Assembly: GCA_964392325.1 (NCBI GenBank)
Contig: CAYMPJ010000004.1
Coordinates: 62,001 to 126,000 of the forward strand
From: CALLPQ01 sp964392325
GTDB taxonomy: Bacteria > Pseudomonadota > Alphaproteobacteria > Caulobacterales > Parvularculaceae
Reading direction: 5' to 3'
DNA length: 64,000 nucleotides
The notes below the pieces were generated by a model. That model saw only the letters and a list, made by a program, of their open reading frames with translations. It had not been told where the DNA came from and did not search any database. Position 1 is the first letter of the stretch. Every line of letters starts with the position of its first letter. A program made the translations under genes and the position numbers. Shown piece after piece: positions 1-9,352 of this stretch.

Positions 1-154
1 AGGGGATACAGCCGACATTGAGGCAGGTGCCACCAAACTTCTTGCTGTCGCGCATTTCGATACAGGCAACTTTCAATCCGAGCTGTCCGGCTCTGATCGC
101 ACCATTATACCCTGCCGGGCCGCCGCCGATAATGACCAGATCGTATTGCGCCAT
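1..154 (-). CDS. lpdA: Dihydrolipoyl dehydrogenase, N-terminal fragment cut by window edge
   Basis: The reverse strand from 154 reads MAQYDLVIIGGGPAGY, the Rossmann FAD-binding GxGxxG start of the flavoprotein disulfide reductases. It continues to GTCLNVGCIP, the redox-active disulfide CxxxxC of lipoamide dehydrogenase, at about residues 41-50. Only 51 codons are inside the window; the rest lies to the left. The enzyme is the E3 subunit of pyruvate and 2-oxoglutarate dehydrogenase complexes and reoxidises dihydrolipoamide with NAD+. A GAGGA-like ribosome site lies just upstream of the ATG at 154. Mercuric or glutathione reductase shares the fold, but the motif wording fits E3 best. Confidence 0.9.
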   Translation of the reverse strand, partial: MAQYDLVIIGGGPAGYNGAIRAGQLGLKVACIEMRDSKKFGGTCLNVGCIP

Positions 155-278
155 AATTTCCTCATTAGTCTTCTGGAGTTGTAAAACGGGAGTTATATAT
201 CCTACCTATAGACTAAGAAGAAGTTTTCAAGGCTATATTGCCTAACATGCAAGCGATGTTCGGATTTGTGTAAGAATG

Positions 279-1118
279 TTACCGCTTGATCTTATGCTTG
301 AGGGCATCGACCTTGCGAAACAATAATGGCGGCATAACATCTTGCATGAGGGCTCTGGATTTAACCCCCCAGTCGGTTTTGTCGGCCGAGTCGGGACGGG
401 GCTTAAACTGCGTATCATGAGAGCGTGAGCTATTTTCCCAGGTAGCCGTATAATAATATAAAGCTATGGAGCGCCGCGGGATATTGTCGGGATGGTTGAC
501 CGGTTCGGGATTACCATGAAAACTGTCCCCGGTGGTCGTGAAGACCACGCATCGGTTAAATTCCGGGACGATAGAACATATCTGGTTTTTCATGCCCTTA
601 TCCCATAGCTCCAGAGCGCCCCCATACCCGCTTTTCCAGTCGCGATTAAGATAGATTAAAACATTGAGCCTTCGTTCCAGATGCATTGGCTTATGGAAAT
701 TAAAATCTGCATGCACACTTAAGTGGCCCCCCTGTTTAATTTCATGAAAGCCGCCGCCCAGAAAAAACGGGTCCGGGATGAGTTGTTTGATACCGGTTAG
801 GTTTTCCAGAAATTTTAAAAAAGGTCTTGAGTTAAAGCTGTAGAAGAGTGCGCGAATATGGGCCGGTAAATAGTCTGGATTAAAACTGGTTTTGAAGCGT
901 TCCTGATCCCTGTCGAAGGTCATGGAATCGGGATCAGCGACTGAAGGAAACGCAGCAAGGCAGCTATCGAGAACGTCGGGAGGTAGAAAATCATCAACAA
1001 CGATATGGGGAAATGGTTCCGCGGTTTTATAGTTTTCGTGAAGGTCTAACCCTTTCTCTTTCAGGGCATCCACCTCAAAAGTCCCAAATTTGGTATCGTT
1101 CATGGGTAGGTAGGGCAT
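279..1118 (-). CDS. 2OG-Fe(II) oxygenase at the end of the EPS gene block
   Basis: This 279-residue protein has the double-stranded beta-helix signature of the prolyl-4-hydroxylase-like 2-oxoglutarate/Fe(II) oxygenases. The iron ligands are visible as HAD (H136 and D138) and a distal His in SFHGNP (about H201), with a following Arg (PRRS, about 215-216) for 2-oxoglutarate. The substrate cannot be read from the sequence. It is the last gene of the leftward exopolysaccharide block, about 100 bases after a glycosyltransferase. Oxygenases of this kind are often found in sugar or cell-surface modification clusters, so modification of the polysaccharide or of a partner protein is a reasonable inference. 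No signal peptide is seen. Confidence 0.8.
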   Translation of the reverse strand: MPYLPMNDTKFGTFEVDALKEKGLDLHENYKTAEPFPHIVVDDFLPPDVLDSCLAAFPSVADPDSMTFDRDQERFKTSFNPDYLPAHIRALFYSFNSRPFLKFLENLTGIKQLIPDPFFLGGGFHEIKQGGHLSVHADFNFHKPMHLERRLNVLIYLNRDWKSGYGGALELWDKGMKNQICSIVPEFNRCVVFTTTGDSFHGNPEPVNHPDNIPRRSIALYYYTATWENSSRSHDTQFKPRPDSADKTDWGVKSRALMQDVMPPLLFRKVDALKHKIKR

Positions 1119-1224
1119 AAGTTTTTACTTTCGTTCAATCGGGGCCTTCATTTCCAGAAGTTTTCAATCAAATGAGGTTCTCAATCAAGGGGGGATTTGG
1201 ATAAATCGGGTACTCTCTTAAGGA

Positions 1225-2469
1225 TTAATCTCGTTCAGTGCGAGTCCAGCTCGCACTGGATTGACGGCCACTTTTTCCATAAATCCGGAATTTATCCAAT
1301 ATAAACCCGATAATCCCGACCATAGCCTGGGGGGGCAGTGTCTCGCGTCCATAAACGGCCCAGCACACTATAATTGCGCCAAACAGCAGTGCCAAGCCTG
1401 TCAGTGCGATGATCAAGGGGAGGGTTATGGATAATACCAGTGCGAGTAAAATACCGAGCATGGATAGCCCTAAGGAGAGGGCGATCTGCATCGTCAGTGG
1501 AGGGATTGCAAGATCGAGGGCCATTGCCAACAATTTAGGATCGGCTCTGGTTATTGCTTGGCCGAGCATGGGTAGAATGGATGTTTTTGCGACATTGAGC
1601 GTACCATGCTCCCATCTGGCGCGCTGCGTAACTGCGGCCTCTTCACTGTTGGGAAATTCACCATGCACGCACGTTTCATGGATGAGAATGGGCGCATATC
1701 CATCGCGCACCAAACCTAATGTAAAGGCCAAGTCTTCAACAATATTTCCGCTGCCTTTGAAGCTGTCATGGATTAATGACCATGGATAGGCCATTCCGGT
1801 TCCGGTCATGCGCGTGGTGTCGAAAATTTTAAAAAGCCCGCTCATCCGTGCACGGTTCATAACGAGCCATGCAAATGCAGCAACTTGAAGTCGCGGGCTT
1901 GCCTCATTGCCAGCATGCATGATGTTGAGAGATTGCACGGGACGATTGGTTTTATGGGCATTTGCTGCCAGATGCGCGCAGGTATTTTCTTCAAGGCGCG
2001 TATCCGCATCAAAGAACATGACAATTTCCGGCGGATTATCCCTTAGCTGTTGCAAGGCAAACTCGATGGCATAGCCCTTTCCCCTTTTGACCAGATCATT
2101 GCGTTCATAACAAAGCGCGCCCTCCTCACGGGCAATCATAGCGGTATTGTCATCACAATTATCGGCAATTACCACCAGCCTATCGATTGGGCGCAATTGT
2201 TCGCGAATATCGTTAAGAGTGGGCCTGATATTTTCACCTTCATTATGAGCCGGAACAATAATCGCGATAGGACCGGGCGTGATTTCGTCGCTTAAATTTT
2301 CAGCCTGTTTTGTCGGCAAAAGGGACCCCAAAACCTCTATCACGAACATGAGGACAGGGATCGTCAAGACGACAAAGATGAGGCTAAAAAGAAGGGATAT
2401 CAGGGTCATGGTTAAACTCTTAGAGCTTTTCCAGTATAAGGGGAACTGGTTAAAGCTTTTCAAAAGCAT
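1225..2469 (-). CDS. Membrane glycosyltransferase family 2 (EPS locus)
   Basis: This is a processive-type GT-A glycosyltransferase of 414 residues. An N-terminal membrane segment (about residues 22-50) is followed by the catalytic domain starting IAIIVPAHNEGENI. The nucleotide-sugar/metal DxD is seen as FFDADTR (about 150) and the acceptor-site QxxRW-type motif as QRARWEHG (about 283). At least two hydrophobic segments close the protein, as in cellulose-synthase-like inner-membrane enzymes. The start used here lies 12 bases after the stop of the upstream gene. A second ATG at 2409 would give MTLISLLFSL and a shorter N-terminus; neither has a strong ribosome site. The sugar transferred is unknown. 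Role: chain building of the exopolysaccharide. Confidence 0.85.
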   Translation of the reverse strand: MLLKSFNQFPLYWKSSKSLTMTLISLLFSLIFVVLTIPVLMFVIEVLGSLLPTKQAENLSDEITPGPIAIIVPAHNEGENIRPTLNDIREQLRPIDRLVVIADNCDDNTAMIAREEGALCYERNDLVKRGKGYAIEFALQQLRDNPPEIVMFFDADTRLEENTCAHLAANAHKTNRPVQSLNIMHAGNEASPRLQVAAFAWLVMNRARMSGLFKIFDTTRMTGTGMAYPWSLIHDSFKGSGNIVEDLAFTLGLVRDGYAPILIHETCVHGEFPNSEEAAVTQRARWEHGTLNVAKTSILPMLGQAITRADPKLLAMALDLAIPPLTMQIALSLGLSMLGILLALVLSITLPLIIALTGLALLFGAIIVCWAVYGRETLPPQAMVGIIGFILDKFRIYGKSGRQSSASWTRTERD

Positions 2470-2480
2470 CCAAAAAGATA

Positions 2481-3755
2481 TTATGAACCTTCAATTGGCT
2501 TTGGTGAACGAGCCGTTGCGCTGTCATGGTGATCTTGAAAATGGCTAGCCAGTTTTTCTGCTTCCAGATCAATATGGTGCATTAGAGCGGTGCGATCATG
2601 GCCCACCTGCCCCATTTTTGTGCGCGTGTTCGGGGGCGTGTTGATTGCTTCAGACATAGCATTGGTAATCGCATCGACATTGCCAGCGGGTACAAGCCAA
2701 CCACATTCTCCCGAAGAAATAAGCTCTGGTATCCCTGCTATATAGGTGGAGATCACAGGGCGCTCCATGGCGAGTGCCTCCATAATAGAAACGGGTAGTC
2801 CCTCGCCATAACTCGGCAAAACGAAAATATCGCACTCTTCAAGGGCCTCTCGAACTTGCGCGGGTGTCTTCCAGCCGGCAAGCTCGATTTGATCTTCCAT
2901 CTGATGGGCGGCGATGGTTTCTTCAATAGCACCGCGCATATCACCATCACCGATCAGGGTAAGTTTGAAAGGTTGGTTTTGTTTTTTTAAAGCCGCCGCA
3001 GCTCTGACAAGATCGATTTGTGCCTTTTGCGCGCATAATCTGCCAACGCAAAGAAACCGGGTTACTGCGTTGCCCGCTTGGCTGTTTTGCGAGGGGCGTG
3101 ATTCCAATTGTTCCGGGGTTTTGAAAAAGTCGGCTTCAAGGCCACATCGGACAATTTTTATTTTGTGCCAGACATCGGGTTTCGACATCATTTTCATTTG
3201 GCTTGCGCCATAATTGGAGATTGCGACGGTGAAGCTTGAACGGCGAATTTTATCGGGAAGAGAAATCAAGGCAATTTTTTCAAATTCTTCCGGGCCATGC
3301 ACCGTAAAGCTAAAGCTGATATCATTAATCTGTGCACAAAGCATAGCAATCGTCGCGGCATTTGTACCAAAATGTGCATGTAAATGGGTAATCTGATCAC
3401 GGCGGGTCCAGACACTAAGGACCAAGGCTTCAAGGTAATATAATATATGCCGTAAAAGCCCCGCCTCGGATGTCCAGCCCAATTTTATGGCATGACCAAA
3501 ACCACCAAGAGCCCGCACAGGATTTGAAAAAAAGCCCTGAAGGATATTTTTAATCAAGGTCATTTTTGGGGTTAGGACAATATGGGTCGTGACTTCGTTT
3601 TCGGCGATATCCTCATCACTAATTAACGGAGAAGCAGAGGGGCGAATAGCGTAACGGGTTACGTCTATCCCCCGGCGTGTAAGCGCTTCGATTTCACGTC
3701 TGATAAAGGTGTGGCTTATGGCTGGATATTGATTAACCAGATAGGCAATGCGCAC
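2481..3755 (-). CDS. Glycosyltransferase family 4 (EPS locus)
   Basis: This 424-residue GT-B fold enzyme begins MRIAYLVNQYPAISHTFI, the usual opening of colanic-acid-type glycosyltransferases. The C-terminal donor-binding half carries FLCVGRL (about 235) and the EX7E motif as GEGLPVSIMEAL (about 322-333), followed by RPVIST and GIPELI. No membrane segment is seen, so it is probably a cytoplasmic or peripheral enzyme adding a sugar to a lipid-linked precursor. It sits between two GT2 genes in the same direction, with only 11 bases to the next gene, so cotranscription is likely. Confidence 0.88.
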   Translation of the reverse strand: MRIAYLVNQYPAISHTFIRREIEALTRRGIDVTRYAIRPSASPLISDEDIAENEVTTHIVLTPKMTLIKNILQGFFSNPVRALGGFGHAIKLGWTSEAGLLRHILYYLEALVLSVWTRRDQITHLHAHFGTNAATIAMLCAQINDISFSFTVHGPEEFEKIALISLPDKIRRSSFTVAISNYGASQMKMMSKPDVWHKIKIVRCGLEADFFKTPEQLESRPSQNSQAGNAVTRFLCVGRLCAQKAQIDLVRAAAALKKQNQPFKLTLIGDGDMRGAIEETIAAHQMEDQIELAGWKTPAQVREALEECDIFVLPSYGEGLPVSIMEALAMERPVISTYIAGIPELISSGECGWLVPAGNVDAITNAMSEAINTPPNTRTKMGQVGHDRTALMHHIDLEAEKLASHFQDHHDSATARSPKPIEGS

Positions 3756-3859
3756 AAGGATGGCCTTTTGTTGAAAGCATGCAGGATAAAAACTATCTTT
3801 TTGCGATAACGCGAATTGTTCTGACTGTCAAAAATAGACTATGGGGTTTTGTTGACGGC

Positions 3860-5038
3860 TTATTTCGCTTGTTGATTAGACTGGTTCTTGCGCCACTTCA
3901 GGAAACTGATAACGCCGAAAAATTCGGGGAAATGCGCCGCCGTTTCCTTAAAACTGCGTAGCAATGATCGTTTGCGCCCAATTTGAGGTTGGAATGAAAA
4001 TATCACTGCTTTTAGAAAATAGACCAGCACCCCGCCGGCCAGAACCAATAGTCCAGTTCGCACCGGGCTGAAATACGCACTCATCACATAGGTTAAAATG
4101 CCAACACCGATGGTCAGAGCGATTAAAATAATAGGAAAGGCCCCTCCCCAAAGAACAGCGCGCCTCATTTCGGTAACACTGTAGCGCTCGGGGGGGACGC
4201 CATGGAGCGCTGCACTATAAGCATAACCAAAGCCTTTTTCCCGGTTTTTTTGCCACCATCGGGGTTGATTGGTTCTTGGTTTATGGTTCGCCATTGGCAC
4301 ATCAAGATGCCAGATATGGCGTCCTCTTCCTCTGCTGCGCAAACAGAAATCTTGAACATCTGCCAACATCAGGTCTCCGCGAAAACCTCCGACATCGACA
4401 AAACTCTTGACACGGACGAGTAAATCATCCCCGGAAGTCTGGATCTCATAATCTTGCCGCAAATGCGCAGGGTCCCTATCTGGCTGGGTATCATCCTTTG
4501 CGGTCTGGGCGTCCAACTTGCCGCGAATCGCTGCGAGTTCGGGGCGGCGTTCCATAAACTGGGTCGATTGCTCAATCCAGTTTTTATTAATTATGTGATC
4601 TGCATCAAGAAACTGAACATATTTGATGTCCGGTGCTATTTTTCGCAATTGGCGAAATCCGGCATTTCGACAGCGTGCGGGCGGTGTTTCATTTTCACCG
4701 CGCATCTTAACGACGATCGCACCAGCATCGCGCGCCGCTTCGCGGTGTTCGCTCAAGCCACTATAGGTTACATAAACCACCGGATGCATATGGGGACCAA
4801 TGGATTCAATTGCCTCAACAGGAGAGACCCCATTGGGTTGTTCGAGGAGGATAAATCCAACCCTTACATTTTCCGATGTTGTTTCAGGCGATGCGCTCTG
4901 TTTATCGCTGCTGCCGTTTGAAGAGGGTTCAGCCGGTGTTTGCTCATTTGTACGGGCGATATTTTTTCCGATGAGAGCTTCGTGTGTGGTTATTGAGCTT
5001 TCATCATCGCTAATTTGCTTATTCTCTGGCGCGTTCAC
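3860..5038 (-). CDS. Glycosyltransferase family 2 with a long polar N-terminal extension
   Basis: The protein has 392 residues from a GTG start. A polar, probably disordered leader of about 60 residues is followed by a GT-A domain (VRVGFILLEQ) with the DxD-type motif QFLDADHI at about residue 145. Two or three hydrophobic segments (WGGAFPIILIALTIGVGIL and a second pair) follow near residues 295-350, then a basic tail. The frame is open without ATG, GTG or TTG back to the stop of the upstream ATPase gene, so the GTG at 5038 is the only ordinary start; the true start may lie slightly further in. It belongs to the leftward EPS block and probably transfers a sugar at the inner membrane. Confidence 0.78.
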   Translation of the reverse strand: MNAPENKQISDDESSITTHEALIGKNIARTNEQTPAEPSSNGSSDKQSASPETTSENVRVGFILLEQPNGVSPVEAIESIGPHMHPVVYVTYSGLSEHREAARDAGAIVVKMRGENETPPARCRNAGFRQLRKIAPDIKYVQFLDADHIINKNWIEQSTQFMERRPELAAIRGKLDAQTAKDDTQPDRDPAHLRQDYEIQTSGDDLLVRVKSFVDVGGFRGDLMLADVQDFCLRSRGRGRHIWHLDVPMANHKPRTNQPRWWQKNREKGFGYAYSAALHGVPPERYSVTEMRRAVLWGGAFPIILIALTIGVGILTYVMSAYFSPVRTGLLVLAGGVLVYFLKAVIFSFQPQIGRKRSLLRSFKETAAHFPEFFGVISFLKWRKNQSNQQAK

Positions 5039-5173
5039 TGGTGCGTTCTCAGGCGCGGTGGACGTAGCCGCTAATTCCCCCTGATTGGGAGGAATGCTAA
5101 ACTGTAGCGGGGTATTTGGTTGAGGCGCGTCACCGGTAGCATTGTTTAATATGCCGTTTTCAGTGTGTCCCTT

Positions 5174-6127
5174 TCAGCCGCCATCCGAGACCTCTTTAAG
5201 ATAGGCCATTTGACCAGTAACCTGGGGTGAGCGCGACTGTTCATCGGCGACAGCCTCTGATTCCAGACTATAGTGAGCAGCTGGCTCGCCCGCGCCTTCA
5301 TCATGTCTTGGTAGCCCGAAAACACCAAAACTTTGTTTGTCGTCAATAAGCGACTGAACGATTTCCCCGGAGACAACCTCTTCTTGCGCAGAGAAAGTAT
5401 AGACGAGCGCCGTGTCGGAGAGCACATTGATAACGCGCGGTATGCCGCGGGAATGATCTGCGATTAATGATTTTGCTTCATCGCTAAAAATTGGCCGGGA
5501 TGCGCCCGCGATCCGCAATCTGGTATCAATATAAGCATGCACTTCTTCATGATTTAAGGGCGTCAGATGAAAATCTGATCCAATACGCTGAGTCAATTGC
5601 AGCATATCGGGGTGATTGAGTATGGTTTTGAGTTGCGGTTGCCCCACGAGAATAAGTTGTAATAATTGATCTCGACCCGCATTTATATTGGAGAGCATGC
5701 GAATTTCTTCGAGCATATCCTGAGTGAGGTTTTGAGCTTCATCGATAATCAGCACACACCTTCGGCCTTCGCTATATTCATCGATAAAGTATGATTGCAG
5801 CGCTTGAAAGGCTTCGACATGATTGAGGCCGGAGAACGGTTGGTTAAAGCCCATCAAGACCCAACTCAACAAGGTTGCCCGCTCGGGTTGAATATTGGAA
5901 AGCAGGGCAATTGTATGAGTGCCCTCCAGCTGGTCAAGAAGGCGATGTAGGAGGGTGGTCTTCCCGCAACCAACACCGCCAGTGATCACTGATATGCCGG
6001 CATTATTCAGGACGCCATATTCCAACATCGCATAGGCAAGGCGATGGTTGCGACCCCAAAACATAAAAGCCGGATCGGGCTGAATGGAAAAGGGTTTTTC
6101 CCGAAGCTGAAAAAAATTCTCGTACAT
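5174..6127 (-). CDS. ExeA/GspA-like AAA ATPase, XrtA-EPS-associated type
   Basis: This 317-residue protein opens MYENFFQLREKPFSIQPDP, the typical start of the general-secretion-pathway-A-like ATPases found in XrtA/PEP-CTERM exopolysaccharide loci. Walker A is GGVGCGKTT (about residues 50-58) and Walker B is VLIIDEAQN (about 127-135), followed by a sensor region with VGQPQL. A C-terminal helical lid and a variable acidic tail finish the protein. ATPases of this set are thought to work with polysaccharide assembly or export, but their exact role is unknown. It is encoded between the TPR lipoprotein and a GT2 in one leftward block. Confidence 0.85.
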   Translation of the reverse strand: MYENFFQLREKPFSIQPDPAFMFWGRNHRLAYAMLEYGVLNNAGISVITGGVGCGKTTLLHRLLDQLEGTHTIALLSNIQPERATLLSWVLMGFNQPFSGLNHVEAFQALQSYFIDEYSEGRRCVLIIDEAQNLTQDMLEEIRMLSNINAGRDQLLQLILVGQPQLKTILNHPDMLQLTQRIGSDFHLTPLNHEEVHAYIDTRLRIAGASRPIFSDEAKSLIADHSRGIPRVINVLSDTALVYTFSAQEEVVSGEIVQSLIDDKQSFGVFGLPRHDEGAGEPAAHYSLESEAVADEQSRSPQVTGQMAYLKEVSDGG

Positions 6128-6254
6128 ATATTTTTACTCTTTTACCGTGCCCGCTTGTAATGTGCTCTGCATTTTATGTCCATGCGGGCAGCGGTGGGAT
6201 GATACAAAATTGTGCATCATCATAAAATGATTGAATGTGGCAATATTAGGAAGC

Positions 6255-8645
6255 CTATTTTAGTAATTCTGCAATTTCTGGTGCAAATCGGAAATTTTCT
6301 CCGCCCCCAATTTGAAGTGCTTTTTCCAGGGCTTGGCGTCCCCGGTCAAAGTCTTCAAGGGCTACATAAACAGCACCAAGGTGGTATTGCAATACGGCAA
6401 TATTTGGCGCTTCCTCAACTGCATTTCTTAAAATCAGACGTGCATTTTGATAGTCCCCGGCGCGATAATAGGCCCAGCCAAGCGTATCTTGATAAGCCGG
6501 GCTCTCCACGTCGCGTACAATTTTGGCAACTTCCAATGCCAAGGCGGCGCTATCTGGATCAGTTTTGATCTCGGTGAGCAGGCTTGCATAATTATTCGCA
6601 ACGAACCGATCATCCGGGCGTCTTTTGTGAAGACTTTCGTAAACGGTCAAGGCATCTTCAAAGCGACCTTCTTGTAGCAAGATATCTGCTTCGAAAACTT
6701 TCAATCCGTAATTTTCAGGGAATTTTTCCAAACCTTCATAAATGAGGGCAAATGCTTCCGGGCGTCGATCTGTGCGTAAATAATAGCGATAGAGCAAATC
6801 ATAAGCGCGGCTTTTGTCAGGATCCGCTAGAATAGCATTGTTAAGTGCAGCTTCCCCAGCGGCAATTTTTTTCTGGGAGAAAGCAACCTGGGCTTGAAGA
6901 ATATAGGCGTCATAATTTTGGGGATCATTTTTTAACATACGATCAAGAAGGACTTCAGCTTCACCCGCGCGCCCTTCTGCAATATAGGCGCTGATCAACG
7001 TTGCGAGAGCTTGTGACTTAAGAGGCGATTTCTCATTTGCTTCACTCAGCTGATTGATAGCCTCGTCATAATTGCGAAGCCCTAGCGAGGCAGTGCCGAG
7101 AATGCGTTGGAGAGCAGGATCATCTGACCCAACTTTTTCTTCTAAAAGCCGTGCAACTTCATTTGCCCCGGACCAGTTCTGGTTGGACAGGCGTGCAGTT
7201 GCCAGTAGTTTATAACCCTCCAAATTAGAAGAGTTATTTTTTAGGTTTTCTTGTAGTATTTCATCTGCACGCTGAGGTTTCCCATTGTTTATCAAAAATT
7301 TTGCATATGCGTTTGAAATGCGCGCGCTAACCGGATCCGCTTCGAATGCCCGGGTGAGCTGAAGCTCCGCAAAATCAATGTCTCCCTTTTTTTCAAATGC
7401 GAGACTAAACAACACCAATGAATCAGCATTGTTGGGGTCAGAGCTTAATGAGTTGCGCAAATCGAGGATGGCTTCATCGTAGAGCTCATCTTTAATTTTT
7501 AAGCCTGCACGTTTTGTCAAAGCACTTGTATTTCCCGGATCAGAATCGAGAACTTCTTCAATCAGCTTCTCGCCTTCTTCTCGGCGATCATCGGCAATGT
7601 AAATGCCTGCAAGTGCGACTTTGCCGCGATTTTGGTTTGTCTCATCTTTTTTTTGTTTTGCAAAATTCTGGTAAATTTCTATCGCGCCGGGCACATCATT
7701 TTCTCTTTGTAGAAAACCAGCATAGGAAAACTTCAAATCGCTATTCTCGGGAAATTTTTCAATCTGACTGACATAGGTCGACTTGGCTTTTTCCGCGCCT
7801 TCTTTTTGATAGTCCAAGCGGATAATCCTGAGATGGCTTTCCAAGTTTTCAGGAGTTAACTCATTAATTTTTATCAAATTTGCCCGTGCATCCGCGAAAC
7901 GGTTTTCGCGTAACAGGTAGTGGGTGTATGTTTCATAATAACTTGGATCATCGGGGTATTGTGATATTAATTTTTCAAAAGCTACGTCGACTTCCGCTTT
8001 GAGGCCCAATTTATTGAGCATTTCAATACGTAGTAAACTCAACAGTGGATTACCCGGATTTTTGGCCAAACCTGCATCGAGTTCGGCGATTGCACCGGTA
8101 AAGTCTCCGCTTTTCCCCATTTCTGCAACTATGATCGACAAAGCGTTTTGATCGGATGGGTCTTGTTCAATAGCCTTGCGTGCAATCTGGATTGCTGTTT
8201 CTATATCGCCAAGTTTGTACAAAATGCTGGCATGCAGCGCCAGCGCTCCGGGGTGTTGCGGATTTAGTTCCAAAGCCTTGTCTGCTCTGGTCTGCGCTTC
8301 TGCCTCATCACCTGCAATAAGATAAATATTCCCCATATCAACAATGGCATCAATATTTTCTGGATCCAGGCGCACGAGCGATTGCAACAGGCCGAACATT
8401 CTACGGTAATCTTTATCTTGTTCGGCAATTTCAACCAGACCGGCGAGCGCGGTTGTGTTATTCTCATCAAGTTCGTAGGCATTGCGAAATTGCAGGCGCG
8501 ATTTAGTATAATCTTGCTCGTCGAAATATTTTTGTCCCTCTTCGAGATATTTCGCCAGACGTTGTTCGGGCGAGGAACACGCAATAAGTGTTGCTGACAA
8601 TAGGAGACCGGCAATGATCTGGCGTTTCCTGTGGTGCTTGGTCAT
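6255..8645 (-). CDS. Large TPR-repeat lipoprotein, PrsT-like (PEP-CTERM/EPS system)
   Basis: This 796-residue protein has an N-terminal lipoprotein signal ending in a lipobox (LIACSS, Cys about residue 23) and then tetratricopeptide repeats almost to the C-terminus. Repeated pairs such as ALELNPQHPGAL, AIEQDPSDQNAL and ALQ-type helices recur about every 34 residues. The size, lipobox and genomic setting match the PrsT family of TPR proteins that accompany XrtA-type exopolysaccharide loci. It probably acts as an outer- or inner-membrane-anchored periplasmic scaffold for polymer assembly or export. It is the first gene of the leftward block and is divergent from the chain-length gene across a 0.7 kb gap. 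Confidence 0.82.
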   Translation of the reverse strand: MTKHHRKRQIIAGLLLSATLIACSSPEQRLAKYLEEGQKYFDEQDYTKSRLQFRNAYELDENNTTALAGLVEIAEQDKDYRRMFGLLQSLVRLDPENIDAIVDMGNIYLIAGDEAEAQTRADKALELNPQHPGALALHASILYKLGDIETAIQIARKAIEQDPSDQNALSIIVAEMGKSGDFTGAIAELDAGLAKNPGNPLLSLLRIEMLNKLGLKAEVDVAFEKLISQYPDDPSYYETYTHYLLRENRFADARANLIKINELTPENLESHLRIIRLDYQKEGAEKAKSTYVSQIEKFPENSDLKFSYAGFLQRENDVPGAIEIYQNFAKQKKDETNQNRGKVALAGIYIADDRREEGEKLIEEVLDSDPGNTSALTKRAGLKIKDELYDEAILDLRNSLSSDPNNADSLVLFSLAFEKKGDIDFAELQLTRAFEADPVSARISNAYAKFLINNGKPQRADEILQENLKNNSSNLEGYKLLATARLSNQNWSGANEVARLLEEKVGSDDPALQRILGTASLGLRNYDEAINQLSEANEKSPLKSQALATLISAYIAEGRAGEAEVLLDRMLKNDPQNYDAYILQAQVAFSQKKIAAGEAALNNAILADPDKSRAYDLLYRYYLRTDRRPEAFALIYEGLEKFPENYGLKVFEADILLQEGRFEDALTVYESLHKRRPDDRFVANNYASLLTEIKTDPDSAALALEVAKIVRDVESPAYQDTLGWAYYRAGDYQNARLILRNAVEEAPNIAVLQYHLGAVYVALEDFDRGRQALEKALQIGGGENFRFAPEIAELLK

Positions 8646-9352
8646 GAGTAATACCCTGTTATGATGTGATATGAGGTGAAAGGTACGATCGATTTAATCT
8701 TACTAAGCCTGATTTGTGTGAGCATTATCGCACACTTTATTAGGACACAAGAAAACTGTTTTCCAGTTATTCTCCCGGCCAATGTCATGGAGTAAGGGTC
8801 ATAGTATGAAGGGTCATAGATTAAAAAAAAGTGGCATATGATACTTAATTTTTGACCTTTAAAGACAGAGTTCCGTGCGCTGTTTGATCGGGTTCTTAAT
8901 TTCCTCTTCTTATCCTTATGCCCAGATAGTAGCAATTGAGCGGGGTTTAAAGCATTATCTGTTTATATTTCTCGGTAATGATATCACTATTTCGAGAAAA
9001 GTACGATCCTGTGGCAAAAAGAGTGCAGTTTTAGCTACCGTACCACCTTTGAATGCTGCTTTGAGTTGAGAACAAGGCGCTTGGCTCGCATTACCAGAAC
9101 TCTGTACTCCTTAACAAAGGGTTAAAATCCTATAATCGGTTCATTAATCGAACAAATTTTGGATTTGGACACAGAATTGCCAAATTAAATGCATTTATCT
9201 CAACATTAATAAATGGCTTATAAATTAAGGTGGCAGACCTCAAGATGGTGTCCCTTTAGGTGTAGCGCTTGGCCGAATGGCATGTTAGTGCAATAGCAGA
9301 TAATCTTTGGAAGATTATGCTGACTAGAAATAGAAGTTATAGGATCAGTAGA
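8646..9352. promoter_or_regulatory. Divergent intergenic region of the EPS locus (about 0.7 kb)
   Basis: The gap separates the leftward TPR/ATPase/glycosyltransferase block from the rightward chain-length/kinase pair, so it must carry promoters for both. Open frames within it lack homology-like features and ribosome sites, and I treat it as non-coding. It contains one perfect TTAA-N7-TTAA element (listed separately) and is AT-rich near 9120-9240. No convincing -35/-10 pair could be picked by eye. Confidence 0.55.
9111..9125. promoter_or_regulatory. CtrA-type box TTAA-N7-TTAA upstream of the EPS chain-length gene
   Basis: The bases TTAA, CAAAGGG, TTAA match the full binding site of the alphaproteobacterial cell-cycle regulator CtrA with the correct 7-base spacing. 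The site lies about 230 bases before the start of the chain-length gene. Binding is inferred, not shown, and one such match can arise by chance in AT-rich DNA. Confidence 0.4.

Noticed and set aside
4454..4921. 155-codon plus-strand frame inside the third EPS glycosyltransferase gene
   Set aside because: Fully antisense to a gene with clear catalytic motifs; no domain or ribosome site.
8642..8935. 97-codon minus-strand frame in the divergent EPS gap
   Set aside because: It overlaps the start of the TPR gene and has no signal, domain or ribosome site; the gap is better read as regulatory.
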